Positions 48,852-57,287 are shown, counted from the first letter of the stretch. The stretch: 64,000 bases of DNA from Candidatus Zixiibacteriota bacterium (GCA_030613505.1 JAUWLW010000011.1:3069-67068), one strand, 5' to 3'. Program-made: numbers and translations. The notes: generated by a model from the sequence alone, not told the origin.

Positions 48852-49862
48852 TCAGTATAGCACGCCGCCGCAGCCTCCGCACCCGTCGCGCGGCGTCCCG
48901 CCGCAAACAGGCGGCACCGGGATGGCGAAAAACTGGACCCGGTGGTTGCCGGAATCGACTACGTAAAGCAGTCCCTCGTACCGGGAGGCCGCGAGGCCGC
49001 GGGGGTGGTTGAACTCGCCGTCCCCGGCTCCCCGCCGGCCCCACGCGCCGACGAAATCGCCCGCGGAAGTGAACTCTTGAACCCGGCCGTTGCCCTTGTC
49101 GGCAACCAGTACGCCGTACCCGTCGCCCGTAACCGCTACCCCCTCCGGGAACCGAAACTCGCCGTGGGCCGAACCCTCCGAACCCCACGACGCAACGAAA
49201 GAACCGGCGGCGGTAAAACTCAGGACGCGGTGGCGTCCCCCGGCGCCGCCACCCTCGGTTACGTAAACCAGGTCGTCGCGCGGCGAGAGGGCGATGCCCA
49301 ACGGGTAACCGAGGCGACCTTCGCCCTCGCCGGACCATTTTCCCAGGAAAACGCCGTCCGGGCCGAAACGTTGGACGCGGCGGTTGAGAGTATCGACGAC
49401 GTAGATCTCGCCGGAGAGGGGGTGGACGGCTACGCCGGTCGGGTACCGGAACTGGCCGTCGCCCTTCCCCTCCGACCCGATCTGACCCAGAAACGAACCG
49501 GTGGAGGTGAAAATTTGGAGGCGGTGGTTGTACTTATCGGTGACGTACGTCGTCCCGTCCCAGGCCACGGCGACGCCGTGCGGCTCGCGGAACTGGCCGG
49601 GGCCGCCGCCCTCCGACCCCCACTTGCCGAGGAAGGAACCGCGCGAGGTGAAGTACTGGATCCGGTGGTTCAAGGTGTCGGCCACGTATACGTAGTGACG
49701 GTAAACGGCCACGCCGACGGGCGACAGGAATTGGCCGTCGCCCTTCCCCTCCGAACCCCACTGCCCCTTGTATTCGTAACGTCCGGGATCGCCGCGGGGC
49801 GTCGTCACCGTCGCGAGGACGAAAAGCAACGCCGCAGCAACTAAACGCCATAATGTTTTCAT
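48852..49862 (-). CDS. Secreted NHL six-bladed propeller with altered C-terminus
   Basis: A 336-residue protein with signal peptide (MKTLWRLVAAALLFVLATVT) and six blades (IQYFTSRGSFLGKWGS, LQIFTSTGSFLGQIGS, VQRFGPDGVFLGKWSG, VQEFTSAGDFVGAWGR). After the last strand VQFFAIPVPP it ends in an unusual Cys/Gly-rich tail, CGGTPRDGCGGCGGVLY, and not in the family tag. A tag-coding remnant lies 31 bp past its stop in another frame. The Cys-rich end may be the product of a frameshift. Confidence 0.8.
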   Translation of the reverse strand: MKTLWRLVAAALLFVLATVTTPRGDPGRYEYKGQWGSEGKGDGQFLSPVGVAVYRHYVYVADTLNHRIQYFTSRGSFLGKWGSEGGGPGQFREPHGVAVAWDGTTYVTDKYNHRLQIFTSTGSFLGQIGSEGKGDGQFRYPTGVAVHPLSGEIYVVDTLNRRVQRFGPDGVFLGKWSGEGEGRLGYPLGIALSPRDDLVYVTEGGGAGGRHRVLSFTAAGSFVASWGSEGSAHGEFRFPEGVAVTGDGYGVLVADKGNGRVQEFTSAGDFVGAWGRRGAGDGEFNHPRGLAASRYEGLLYVVDSGNHRVQFFAIPVPPVCGGTPRDGCGGCGGVLY

Positions 49863-49872
49863 CTTAACCCTC

Positions 49873-49911
49873 CTACCGGGACAGCGCCCTCACGCGGCCC
49901 AGCGGAGGTAC
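49873..49911 (-). pseudogene. Orphan C-terminal tag (VPPLGRVRALSR)
   Basis: Starts one base after the stop of the FG-GAP gene 49913, in another frame, and encodes VPPLGRVRALSR and TAG. Confidence 0.6.
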
Positions 49912-49912
49912 C

Positions 49913-51850
49913 TTACCGTACCACCACCATACGCTTCGCCGCGGCCTCGCCGCCCGCCTCCAGCCGGTAAGTGTAGACGCCCGGCGCGAGGTAAGACACG
50001 TCAAGCTTGAGCTTATTCGCGCCCGCGTCTGCCGACACGGCGCGGGAGGCGACCTTCCGCCCGGCCAGGTCGTAGAGCGCGAGCATGGCGTCGCAAGCCC
50101 CGGGGACCGAGAACGCGATCGTCGTGGCCGCTCGAGCCGGGTTGGGGACGTTCTGCGCCAGCGCGAAGGACGCTTTGCCGGCGCCGCCGGCGGTACAGTA
50201 AACCGGCCCGTAGGTCTCTTTGCCGCCGCTCAGGTCGACGGCCTCGAGCCAGAACTTATATTCCACGCCGCGGCCTACTTCCCGGTCGAGGAAGTTATAA
50301 GGGGATTTGCCCGTGACGAGCGAAGCGTTGAGCCTGGCCTTAGCGTCGTCGCCCCCCGCGGAGGCGCGGTAGAGGTTGAAGCCGGCGCGGTTCCACTCGC
50401 CGGCGGTGGCCCAGCGGAGCAGGACGGCCTCGCCCTCGGCACGGGCGCCGAAGTAGTCCAGCTTGATGCCGATTCCCAAATCGGTATCGTAGCAGCAGGT
50501 ATGGCGGCGGTCGTGGTTGTGCATGGGCCAGACCCGCGAGTCGGGGTCGCCGCCCAGGCGGAAAGCCTCGACGTAACCGCCACCCCAATTAGAGGAGACG
50601 GTTACCATCTCAAGCGCGCCGTCGCGGTCAATATCCCATACGACCACCGAATTGCCGCTCGCGTCTCCCCTGGTCACCACCGGGAAACCGGCCAGGGGAG
50701 AGCCGTCGTGGTTAAAACCTACAATATCGCCCCAATCTCCGTTCCCTACGATCTCGAAACGCCCGTCGCCGTCGACGTCCGCCACCGCGGCGTTGCCTAC
50801 GTCGCTTGCGCTGGAAACCGGAAAGCCGGGTATGGTGGTGCCGTCGTAATTCCACACGTAGACGTGGCCGCGCGAGTCATATTCGCGCGCTACGATTTCC
50901 AGATAGCCGTCGTTATCGATATCGGCCGCCGAGGCCGAAGCCCATATGCGTTTCACTTTTTTAGGCCACCCCGGCAAAACCTTGCCGTTTCCGCCCAGAA
51001 GGTAAAAATAACTCTGGCGCGGGTCCCACGACGGGGAAGCCGGCCCGGTCCCGAAAGCTATTTCCAAATCGCCGTCGTTGTCCCAATCCGCCAGCGTCGG
51101 CGCCGCGCCCGCCATGTACGTTTTCGCGTCGTGGAACAGGTACGGGAAGCCGCTCACGGCCGTACCGTCGGCGTTCCAGGCGAAAAGGGCGTGCCTACCC
51201 GCCCGGGTTTTACTCGAGAGGAGTATCTCCGGCTTGCGGTCGCCGTCTATGTCGCCTACCGCGAATCCGCTATAGGGCAAGCCGTATAGATTTTTGGGCC
51301 ACCCGGGAAACCGCTTGCCGGCGCCGTCGTACACGCGGACCTTGCCGACGGGGTAGTTTCTCTCGGCGGCTATTATCTCGCACGCGCCGTCGGCGTCCAG
51401 GTCCTCCAACGCTACCGTGCCGGATACGCGAATTTCATCTTTCGGAAACCCGCTCACGGCCTTGCCGTCGTGATGCCAGGCGTAAAGAGCGCCGCGGTCG
51501 CGGGCATACCAACCCCTGGCGCCGATTACGACTTCGAGGTCGCCGTCGCCATCTATATCGCCGACGGCCGGCGAGGACGTGAAGTAATAACCGGACCGGT
51601 GGACCTGGGTCGGGAAGCCGGGGAATTCGGTCCCGTTGGGCCGCCAGACGTGACATTTCCCGTCGGCGGCGGCGACCACTACGTCGTCCTTTCCGTTGCT
51701 ATCGAGGTCGGCGACGACGGCCCCGTCGAGCGGCCGCAAAGAACCGGCTACGCCTATTGCTCTCTCCCAGAGCTTCACCGGCCCTACGCCCCAAACGCCG
51801 AGGGGCGCGCACGCCGCGGCGCCGACGAAGCATAGAATTATCTTTCGCAT
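49913..51850 (-). CDS. FG-GAP/VCBS-repeat surface protein with T9SS-like C-terminal domain
   Basis: I start at ATG 51850 (GGAGGAAAGGGG upstream, signal peptide MRKIILCFVGAAACAPLGVW); 645 residues. Seven or so FG-GAP repeats with Ca-binding D.DGDGD-type loops follow (VVADLDSNGKDDVVVAAADG, VGDIDGDGDLEVVIGARGWY, IDNDGYLEIVAREYDSRGHV), forming a propeller. Then comes a fibronectin-like segment and the C-terminal domain FALAQNVPNPARAATTIAFS ... DLAGRKVASRAV ... GVYTYRLEAGGEAAAKRMVV VR, typical of type-IX secretion or FlgD-like sorting domains. Its stop is followed directly by an orphan tag. Confidence 0.85.
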   Translation of the reverse strand: MRKIILCFVGAAACAPLGVWGVGPVKLWERAIGVAGSLRPLDGAVVADLDSNGKDDVVVAAADGKCHVWRPNGTEFPGFPTQVHRSGYYFTSSPAVGDIDGDGDLEVVIGARGWYARDRGALYAWHHDGKAVSGFPKDEIRVSGTVALEDLDADGACEIIAAERNYPVGKVRVYDGAGKRFPGWPKNLYGLPYSGFAVGDIDGDRKPEILLSSKTRAGRHALFAWNADGTAVSGFPYLFHDAKTYMAGAAPTLADWDNDGDLEIAFGTGPASPSWDPRQSYFYLLGGNGKVLPGWPKKVKRIWASASAADIDNDGYLEIVAREYDSRGHVYVWNYDGTTIPGFPVSSASDVGNAAVADVDGDGRFEIVGNGDWGDIVGFNHDGSPLAGFPVVTRGDASGNSVVVWDIDRDGALEMVTVSSNWGGGYVEAFRLGGDPDSRVWPMHNHDRRHTCCYDTDLGIGIKLDYFGARAEGEAVLLRWATAGEWNRAGFNLYRASAGGDDAKARLNASLVTGKSPYNFLDREVGRGVEYKFWLEAVDLSGGKETYGPVYCTAGGAGKASFALAQNVPNPARAATTIAFSVPGACDAMLALYDLAGRKVASRAVSADAGANKLKLDVSYLAPGVYTYRLEAGGEAAAKRMVVVR

Positions 51851-51906
51851 GTCCCTACCCCTTTCCTCCTCGCCCCGGGACGCGGTCGCCGAGGCGGTAT
51901 AAGCAA

Positions 51907-51926
51907 GGGCGCAAGGCCTTGCGCCC
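51907..51926. repeat. GGGCGC...GCGCCC palindrome
   Basis: GGGCGCAAGGCCTTGCGCCC, perfect, abutting the TAG stop of the tagged NHL gene 51927. Confidence 0.8.
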
Positions 51927-52868
51927 CTACCGGAACAACGCCCGCAGCCGTCCCAGCGACGTGGGCGCGACGGCGGGGTTAGCGTATTCGAAATATACGA
52001 CCCTATGTCCACCATAGTCCGCCACGTAGACGCGACCTCCGTCCGGCGTCACCCGGACGCCGGTGGCCGAGAACCGGCAGAAAAAATTGAGGTAAGAACC
52101 GGAGGAGGTGTAGATATATATGCGTCGGTACCCCAACAGGCAGACGAACACGGTACCGTCCGTTCCCACGTCGATGCCCGTGGGGCCACTCATAAAGCCG
52201 GTGCCCCACTTGCCGAGGAAGGAGCCCGCGGCGGTGAAGTATTGCACGCGGTCGTTTTCGTACTCGGTGACGTAGACGGTGCCGCCGCCGCTAAAGGCGA
52301 TTTGGTCGGGCGTATTGAATTGGCCGTCGCCGGTACCGTACGAGCCCCACTTGCCGAGAAAGGACCCGGCGGCGGTGAAGTATTGGACGCGATGGTTTAG
52401 GCTGTCGGCTACGTAGACGTACCCGTTCGGCCCGCGCCGTACGCCGAACGGCTCGTTGAATTGGCCGTCACCCGAACCCAACGCGCCCCATTTTCCCAGG
52501 AACGAACCCGTCGAGGTGAAGTATTGGACGCGGTGGTTGCCTATCTCGGAGACGTAGGCCGTGCCGTCGGCGGCGACGTATATGCAGACCGGCTTGTCGA
52601 ATTCGCCGTTGCCCGTGCCCCGCGAGCCCCATTTGCCGAGAAAGGACCCGGCGGCGGTGAAGTATTGGACGCGGTGGTTATGGGTGTCGGCGACGTAGAC
52701 GTTACCGTTGGGCGCCAACGCCAAGCCGTACGGTATGTAAAACTGGCCGTCGCCCGACCCCTCGGAACCCCATCCGCCGGCCTTGACGTATCGGGGGGGC
52801 GAGGCCCAAACGCAAACGGCCGCCAGCGCGCCGAGCGCCGCGGCCGTAGTTATCGCGAGTTTCCTCAT
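51927..52868 (-). CDS. Secreted NHL six-bladed propeller with SLGRLRALFR tag
   Basis: A 313-residue protein with signal peptide (MRKLAITTAAALGALAAVCV) and six blades, four nearly identical (VQYFTAAGSFLGKWGS) and the fifth diverged (IYIYTSSGSYLNFFCR). It ends AVAPTSLGRLRALFR followed by TAG and a palindrome. The high similarity between internal blades suggests recent blade duplication or gene conversion. It shares its 5' module with 47449, 48535 and 63841. Confidence 0.85.
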   Translation of the reverse strand: MRKLAITTAAALGALAAVCVWASPPRYVKAGGWGSEGSGDGQFYIPYGLALAPNGNVYVADTHNHRVQYFTAAGSFLGKWGSRGTGNGEFDKPVCIYVAADGTAYVSEIGNHRVQYFTSTGSFLGKWGALGSGDGQFNEPFGVRRGPNGYVYVADSLNHRVQYFTAAGSFLGKWGSYGTGDGQFNTPDQIAFSGGGTVYVTEYENDRVQYFTAAGSFLGKWGTGFMSGPTGIDVGTDGTVFVCLLGYRRIYIYTSSGSYLNFFCRFSATGVRVTPDGGRVYVADYGGHRVVYFEYANPAVAPTSLGRLRALFR

Positions 52869-52935
52869 TTCCCTTTACCTCCTCAAGCTACTGTCCTCTG
52901 GAAATAAATATAACATAAAAACCTCGACAGTTACG
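52869..52935 (-). promoter_or_regulatory. Shared 5' module, copy 3
   Basis: Minus strand CTGTCGAGG, TTATGTTATATTTATT, AGAGGACAGTAGCTTGAGGA and GGAGG before the ATG at 52868. Confidence 0.5.
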
Positions 52936-52939
52936 AATA

Positions 52940-52966
52940 AAAATGCGCCGACCTGAAGGTCGGCCC
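52940..52966 (-). terminator. Hairpin terminator of gene 53019
   Basis: GCCGACC-TTCA-GGTCGGC stem (52947-52964), then GCATTTTTATTCG on the minus strand, about 55 bp past the stop at 53019. Confidence 0.7.
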
Positions 52967-53018
52967 CTACAATTCCAGTTTAGCGGGGGCGGTTGAGGTC
53001 AACGGCGAGCTCCCCCGG

Positions 53019-54119
53019 TCATTTCAACTCGCCCTCGACCCTCTTGATATACCGCTTAACCTTCGCGTTCCCGGGGTCGTAGATCAGCGCCCGGCGCCAG
53101 GCCTTGAGCGCCGCCGTAAGCTTGCCGCGGGAATATAGGTCGAGGCCGTGGAGGAGGTAGGCGTCGACCAATTTACCGCGGGCCGCGCCGTAGGTGGGAT
53201 GCTCCCCCACGACGGCGCCGAGGATGCGTATGGCGCCGCCGATGTCGCCGCCGGAGAGAGCGGCCTTCCCCCGCCCGTAGGCTTCGACGGCCTCCGGCGG
53301 GATGGTACGTTTTACAACCTCCGGCTCCGGCTCGGGCCTGGGCACCGGCCTCGGCCTGGGCGCGGGCGCGCGAAGGCTCTCGGCGAGCAGGCGCTCCGAC
53401 TCCTGCAGCAGCTCGTCCGCCTCGGCGTGGCCCGGGTACGCGGCGAGCACCTCTTTACTTATTTTTATGGCTTCGTGGTAATCGCCCCGGCCGTTGGCCT
53501 CCCCGACTTCGGCGAGTTTTTCCGCGACGGCCTCCTCCTCGGCGATGAGGGCCAACCTCTCTTCCTCGAGGCGCCTTGCCTCGGCGATGCGGGCCTGTCT
53601 CTCTTTCTCGAGCCGTCGAACGCGCCCCGTGCTGAAGCGCACGCCCACCTCGACCTTGAAACCGGTATCCGCTTCTTCGCCGACAAAGAAGAGGACGCCC
53701 GCATCCACGTACGGCGACAGCGACACCCGGGGAATGTCGAAGTCGCAGCCGGCGGCGAAGTTGACATACGCGCCGGTCTTTGCCTCGTTTATTTTTGTAT
53801 CGTCCTCGTCTAAGGCGTGGGCGGCGCCCAGGCCGAACGCCAGATGGGGCTGGAAGACGTCGTGAAGGCTGGGGATAACGTAAAACCTCGCCGCGGCGCC
53901 GCCGTAGAACGCGCGGCCGCCGCCGAAGCCCAGCGCGAACTCCGGCCCGATGCAGACGTACGGCGAGAGCATGAAGTTGCGCTCGCCGCCGACGTAGCCG
54001 TCGGCGAGGCCGCCGGCGCCCAGGCCGAAGGTCAAGCCGGAAAGGCCGTGTGGCAAAGCAATCGCGGCCGATGTGGCCGCGAGCGTCAAAACCGCCGCAA
54101 TCGTCGCCGTTTTTTTCAT
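53019..54119 (-). CDS. Outer-membrane-barrel protein fused to coiled coil and TPR-like repeats
   Basis: A 366-residue protein. Signal peptide (MKKTATIAAVLTLAATSAAI), then a small barrel (about 25-165: GLTFGLGAGGLADGYVGGER ... PYVDAGVLFFVGEEADTGFK) ending VEVGVRFSTG. A charged coiled coil follows (LEKERQARIAEARRLEEERL), a Pro-rich linker (APRPRPVPRPEPEPEVVKRT), and two TPR-like helical hairpins (AVEAYGRGKAALSGGDIGGA, LVDAYLLHGLDLYSRGKLTA). Gene is monocistronic with its own promoter. A barrel with a large periplasmic TPR arm suggests a surface assembly or scaffold role; this is inference. Confidence 0.7.
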   Translation of the reverse strand: MKKTATIAAVLTLAATSAAIALPHGLSGLTFGLGAGGLADGYVGGERNFMLSPYVCIGPEFALGFGGGRAFYGGAAARFYVIPSLHDVFQPHLAFGLGAAHALDEDDTKINEAKTGAYVNFAAGCDFDIPRVSLSPYVDAGVLFFVGEEADTGFKVEVGVRFSTGRVRRLEKERQARIAEARRLEEERLALIAEEEAVAEKLAEVGEANGRGDYHEAIKISKEVLAAYPGHAEADELLQESERLLAESLRAPAPRPRPVPRPEPEPEVVKRTIPPEAVEAYGRGKAALSGGDIGGAIRILGAVVGEHPTYGAARGKLVDAYLLHGLDLYSRGKLTAALKAWRRALIYDPGNAKVKRYIKRVEGELK

Positions 54120-54158
54120 ATCCCTACACGCCTGCGCCCCTCCGGCGCCTTAGCTTAC

Positions 54159-54187
54159 ATTATAACACAACGCCGGCGGCGAAGCAA
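54159..54187 (-). promoter_or_regulatory. Promoter of gene 53019
   Basis: Minus strand TTGCTT (54182-54187), 17 bases, TATAAT (54159-54164). Confidence 0.65.
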
Positions 54188-54196
54188 ATCGCGTAA

Positions 54197-54252
54197 AAGG
54201 AAAGGCCGCCCCGGCGGGCGGCCCTTCAAGGACAAGGGGCTAAAGCCCCTCC
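54197..54252 (-). terminator. Tandem hairpins ending gene 54253
   Basis: GGGGCTTTAGCCCC directly after the stop, then GGCCGCC-GGGG-like stem (54204-54223) followed on the minus strand by TTTCCTTTT. Confidence 0.6.
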
Positions 54253-54840
54253 TTAACGAAATACCGCCCGGACGCGGCCCAGCGAGGTTGGGGAGACGGC
54301 GGGTTCGCCGGCGTCAACGACGACGTTGTCCAAGTCCCAGGCGTAAACGGCTACGTGCTGCGGGTGCCGGTTCTGGACCCACACCTCGAAGCGGGCCTTC
54401 ACCAGGCCCTCGTGCGTCGCGACCGCCGTACCCCTAAATACCCGCCACGTGGACGTCAACGGTATCCGGTGCGAGGCGAAAACCTCTTCCGGCTGGGTCG
54501 CGTAGAGCAACGAGAAGGTCGCCCGGTTCTCCGCCTCGAAGCCGCCGTGGCCGTACTTGTAGTCGAAACGAAACGCCAGCTCGGTTTTGGCGGGCACGGC
54601 GAAGGAGTAGGTATCCATCTTGGCCCACCGCTCGGCGCTCGCGGAGCTGGACGCCCACCCCACGGCGAACTTCCCCCACGGCCCGCCGGCTTCCGCGTCC
54701 CAGCCGGCCCCCGCGCCGCTCTTGCTCGACGTCCACCGGGGCGGCGGAACGCTTTGCTCAAACTTTTCGTCGACGTAGGTCGCGGCGTCCGCAAAGCCGG
54801 CCGCCGCCAACGCAGCTACTACTATAAGCCATAACTTCAC
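54253..54840 (-). CDS. Small secreted jelly-roll-like protein with SLGRVRAVFR tag
   Basis: I start at GTG 54840, where GGAGG and the overlapping stop of a small ORF lie just upstream and a signal peptide follows (VKLWLIVVAALAAAGFADAA). The 195-residue product has MAM/concanavalin-type strands (YVDEKFEQSVPPPRWTSSKS, KTELAFRFDYKYGHGGFEAE, VKARFEVWVQNRHPQHVAVY, DLDNVVVDAGEPAVSPT) typical of carbohydrate- or protein-binding jelly rolls. It ends VSPTSLGRVRAVFR. It shows that the tag is not restricted to propellers. Confidence 0.75.
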   Translation of the reverse strand: MKLWLIVVAALAAAGFADAATYVDEKFEQSVPPPRWTSSKSGAGAGWDAEAGGPWGKFAVGWASSSASAERWAKMDTYSFAVPAKTELAFRFDYKYGHGGFEAENRATFSLLYATQPEEVFASHRIPLTSTWRVFRGTAVATHEGLVKARFEVWVQNRHPQHVAVYAWDLDNVVVDAGEPAVSPTSLGRVRAVFR

Positions 54841-54845
54841 GTTGG

Positions 54846-55022
54846 TCACCTCCGTGAGGCGATATCTCGCGCGAAGGCCGTCGGCGCCTTGCCGCCGGCC
54901 GAAAGGCATACGCCGAAAAACAACGCCAGGTCGGCCGTTTGGCCTACCTGGGCACTGTTCGCTTCCGCGCGGCTCTTGCCGCGACGTACCGGCGTTACGC
55001 CCGATTCCGTTTCCCCCGACAT
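54846..55022 (-). CDS. 58-residue small ORF upstream of the tagged jelly-roll gene
   Basis: ATG at 55022 with AAGGTGG seven bases upstream; stop TGA at 54846-54848 lies inside the ribosome site of the next gene. The product starts MSGETESGVTPVRRGKSRAE. It is the first frame of the transcript from the promoter at 55045-55073. Its start resembles the small ORF at 57167-57229 (MPGSEETGVRNERGRRSGRS). It may be a leader peptide, or the region may be a structured RNA (CAGGTAGGCC/GGCCGACCTG can pair) that happens to be open. Confidence 0.45.
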   Translation of the reverse strand: MSGETESGVTPVRRGKSRAEANSAQVGQTADLALFFGVCLSAGGKAPTAFARDIASRR

Positions 55023-55044
55023 ATCTTAGCCACCTTGACAAGCC

Positions 55045-55073
55045 AATATAAAATAATTCGTTGAATTAGTCAA
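55045..55073 (-). promoter_or_regulatory. Promoter of the small ORF / jelly-roll operon
   Basis: Minus strand TTGACT (55068-55073), 17 bases, TATATT (55045-55050). Confidence 0.7.
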
Positions 55074-55130
55074 TTAAAAAGTGTCCCAATCATCAAACGG
55101 CGTTACGCCGCGCCCGCCCCTTCCGAATGG

Positions 55131-55150
55131 GGGCGTACAGCTGTACGCCC
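55131..55150. repeat. GGGCGTACAGCTGTACGCCC palindrome, copy A
   Basis: Perfect 20-bp palindrome abutting the TAG stop of gene 55151; preceded by CCCCTTCCGAATGG as in the copies at 57411 and 61837. Confidence 0.85.
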
Positions 55151-56116
55151 CTACTTAAATATCGCCTTTACCCGGCCGAGGGAGGTGGGGGTAACGCGCG
55201 CCACGTTCCGGTTGAAGTACTGGACGCGGCAGTTGCCCGAGTCTCCGACGTACGCCCGGGCGCCTGATCCCGAAACGGCAACGTGCGCCGGCTGTTCGAA
55301 TTGACCTTCCCCGGCCCCCCTCGAGCCCCATTTGCCGAGGAAGGACCCGCTCGAGGTGAAGTATTGCACGCGGTGTAAGTCAATGTCCGTCACGAAGAAG
55401 TCGCCGTTAGGCGCGGCGGCGATGCCCCACGGCGCTAAGAACTCGCCGTCCCCGCGGCCCTCGCGGCCTACAACGCCGAGTAACGAACCCGCGGCGGTGA
55501 AGCACTGCACGCGAGAGTTCAGCGTATCCGCTACGTACACGCGGCCGTTGGGGCCGACGGCTACGCCGCAAGGCATCACGAACTGCCCCGCCGCCGAGCC
55601 GTAGTACCCCCATTTGCCGAGAAACGAACCGGCGGGCGTGAAATATTGTATACGATGGTTCAAGGAATCCGCTACGTAGACGTTCCCGTTCCCCGCAACG
55701 GCGACATCTTCGGGGAGGAAAAGTTGACCGTCGCCGGAACCGAACGTGCCCCACTGGCCCAAGTACGAGCCGGCGGCGGTAAAGTACTGGATACGGTCAT
55801 TACCCTCGTCCGCGACGTACACGCGGCCGCCACCGGCAACTGCCATGCCGGTGGGTTGTTCGAATTGGCCGTTACCAGAGCCGAACGAACCCCAACGCCC
55901 CAAGAACGAACCGGACGCGGTGAAGTATTGCACGCAATCGTTTGCGTGGTCAGATACGTAAACGTTACCCGTGGGCCCGACCGCAACGCCGCGAGTTGAG
56001 TTAAACTGGCCGTTCCCCGAACCGCGACTGCCCCATTGGCCCTCGTACGTCCAAGCGCCCCAGGCCGCGGCGGCCACGAGCGCCGCCGCCGTCAAAACAA
56101 CTAAAACCCTCTTCAC
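55151..56116 (-). CDS. Secreted NHL six-bladed propeller with SLGRVKAIFK tag
   Basis: A 321-residue protein with signal peptide (MKRVLVVLTAAALVAAAAWG) and six blades: VQYFTASGSFLGRWGS, IQYFTAAGSYLGQWGT, IQYFTPAGSFLGKWGY, VQCFTAAGSLLGVVGR, VQYFTSSGSFLGKWGS and VQYFNRNV. It ends RVTPTSLGRVKAIFK and TAG. It is 11 bp downstream of gene 56128 and co-transcribed with it; signal peptides of the two are similar, pointing to tandem duplication. Confidence 0.85.
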   Translation of the reverse strand: MKRVLVVLTAAALVAAAAWGAWTYEGQWGSRGSGNGQFNSTRGVAVGPTGNVYVSDHANDCVQYFTASGSFLGRWGSFGSGNGQFEQPTGMAVAGGGRVYVADEGNDRIQYFTAAGSYLGQWGTFGSGDGQLFLPEDVAVAGNGNVYVADSLNHRIQYFTPAGSFLGKWGYYGSAAGQFVMPCGVAVGPNGRVYVADTLNSRVQCFTAAGSLLGVVGREGRGDGEFLAPWGIAAAPNGDFFVTDIDLHRVQYFTSSGSFLGKWGSRGAGEGQFEQPAHVAVSGSGARAYVGDSGNCRVQYFNRNVARVTPTSLGRVKAIFK

Positions 56117-56127
56117 CTCTTAACCTC

Positions 56128-57057
56128 CTACTTAAACAACGCCTTCACGCGGCCCAGCGAGGCCGGAACTACGGCCGTGGCCGTATCGTCGAAGTATTGG
56201 ACGCGGCAGCCGTAGTAATCGGTGGCGTACGCGCGCACACCCGAGGGCGAAACGGCCACGTCATGGAGGAGGGTGAATAGGCCGACACCTTCGCCGGGCC
56301 CGCCGAATATGCCGAGCCAGGAGCCGGTAGCGCTGAAGTAATCGACGCAGTGATTGTACGTATTGGCGACGAACACTATCCCCGACCTCGAGACGTCGAG
56401 TCCGCGCGGGTCGTCGAATTCGCCGGGCCCCTCGCCCCATTTACCCCACGCACCCAGGAACGAGCCGGTAGGCGTGAAGTATTGGACGCGGCTGTTGCCG
56501 TTGTCGACTACGTAGACGGTACCGTTCAAGGCGACGGCGATACCGTCCGGGTTATAAAATTGGCCGGGGCCCGAACCTTCGGAACCCCACGAACCGAGCA
56601 ACGAGCCGGTGGGGGTATAATACGACACGCCGGGAAGCCAGAATTCGCTCACGTATACGTTGCCGTCGGGCGCCACGGCCACGTCCATCGGGGAGGCGAG
56701 ACAGCCCCAGGAACCGACGAACGAGCCCGTCGAGGTGTAGTAACGAACGACGCTGCCCTGGGAATCGATTACGTAGACGACGCCGCGGCGCGAGACGTCG
56801 ATGCCGCCGCCGCCGGGGTTATTCCATTGGCCGAGGTACGAGCCGGCGGAGGTGAAGCACTGAACCCTTTTCGTCCCCGAGTCGATTACGTAGACGTTGC
56901 CGTTGGGCGCGGTAGCCAAGGCGTAGGGGCCGGCGAACTCCCCCGGCCCGGACCCGTACTTACCCCACGTGCCCGCGTACTGGTACGTGGGAGCCGCGAC
57001 CGAGGCCGCGGCGGCCGCGAGCGCGACTGCAGTTAAAACAACTAAACCCGTCTTCAT
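56128..57057 (-). CDS. Secreted NHL six-bladed propeller with SLGRVKALFK tag
   Basis: A 309-residue protein with ATG after GAGGAGGTAG and a signal peptide (MKTGLVVLTAVALAAAAASV). Blades: VQCFTSAGSYLGQWNN, VRYYTSTGSFVGSWGC, VSYYTPTGSLLGSWGS, VQYFTPTGSFLGAWGK, VDYFSATGSWLGIFGG, VQYFDDTA. The first two blades are short. It ends AVVPASLGRVKALFK. The leader between promoter (57288) and start is over 200 nt long and holds a small ORF and a terminator-like hairpin, suggesting attenuation. Confidence 0.85.
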   Translation of the reverse strand: MKTGLVVLTAVALAAAAASVAAPTYQYAGTWGKYGSGPGEFAGPYALATAPNGNVYVIDSGTKRVQCFTSAGSYLGQWNNPGGGGIDVSRRGVVYVIDSQGSVVRYYTSTGSFVGSWGCLASPMDVAVAPDGNVYVSEFWLPGVSYYTPTGSLLGSWGSEGSGPGQFYNPDGIAVALNGTVYVVDNGNSRVQYFTPTGSFLGAWGKWGEGPGEFDDPRGLDVSRSGIVFVANTYNHCVDYFSATGSWLGIFGGPGEGVGLFTLLHDVAVSPSGVRAYATDYYGCRVQYFDDTATAVVPASLGRVKALFK

Positions 57058-57117
57058 CGTTCTACCTCCTCTTCGATTTATGAACGCTTTCTTTTATTGC
57101 GCCGTTGAGCCGGTTGT

Positions 57118-57157
57118 GAATAAAAAAGGCCGGGCCGGCGCGGAGCCGAACCCGGAT
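57118..57157 (-). terminator. Terminator-like hairpin in the leader of gene 56128
   Basis: On the minus strand CCGGGTTCGGC...GCCGGCCCGG is followed by TTTTTTATTC. It lies between the promoter and the gene start, after the small ORF, i.e. in the position of an attenuator. Confidence 0.6.
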
Positions 57158-57166
57158 AGTATTCTC

Positions 57167-57229
57167 TTATGAGCGACCGGACCGTCGGCCGCGTTCGTTA
57201 CGCACTCCCGTTTCCTCCGATCCGGGCAT
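57167..57229 (-). CDS. 20-residue leader-type ORF
   Basis: ATG at 57229 with AAGGAGGT seven bases upstream, the best ribosome site in the area. The product MPGSEETGVRNERGRRSGRS is Arg-rich (six Arg of 20) and ends just before the terminator-like hairpin. It resembles the start of the small ORF at 54846-55022. A leader peptide controlling the tagged NHL genes is possible; translation is not shown. Confidence 0.45.
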   Translation of the reverse strand: MPGSEETGVRNERGRRSGRS

Positions 57230-57287
57230 AACCCTGACCTCCTTAGGAAATCGCCCGGTTAAATTTCTACGCCAACCCTATGTGGAC

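Noticed and set aside
46499-57057. Regularly spaced repeats that could look like a CRISPR array
   Set aside because: The period of about 140 bp is the coding period of NHL blades, the units are in frame and translated, and no short identical repeats with unique spacers are present.
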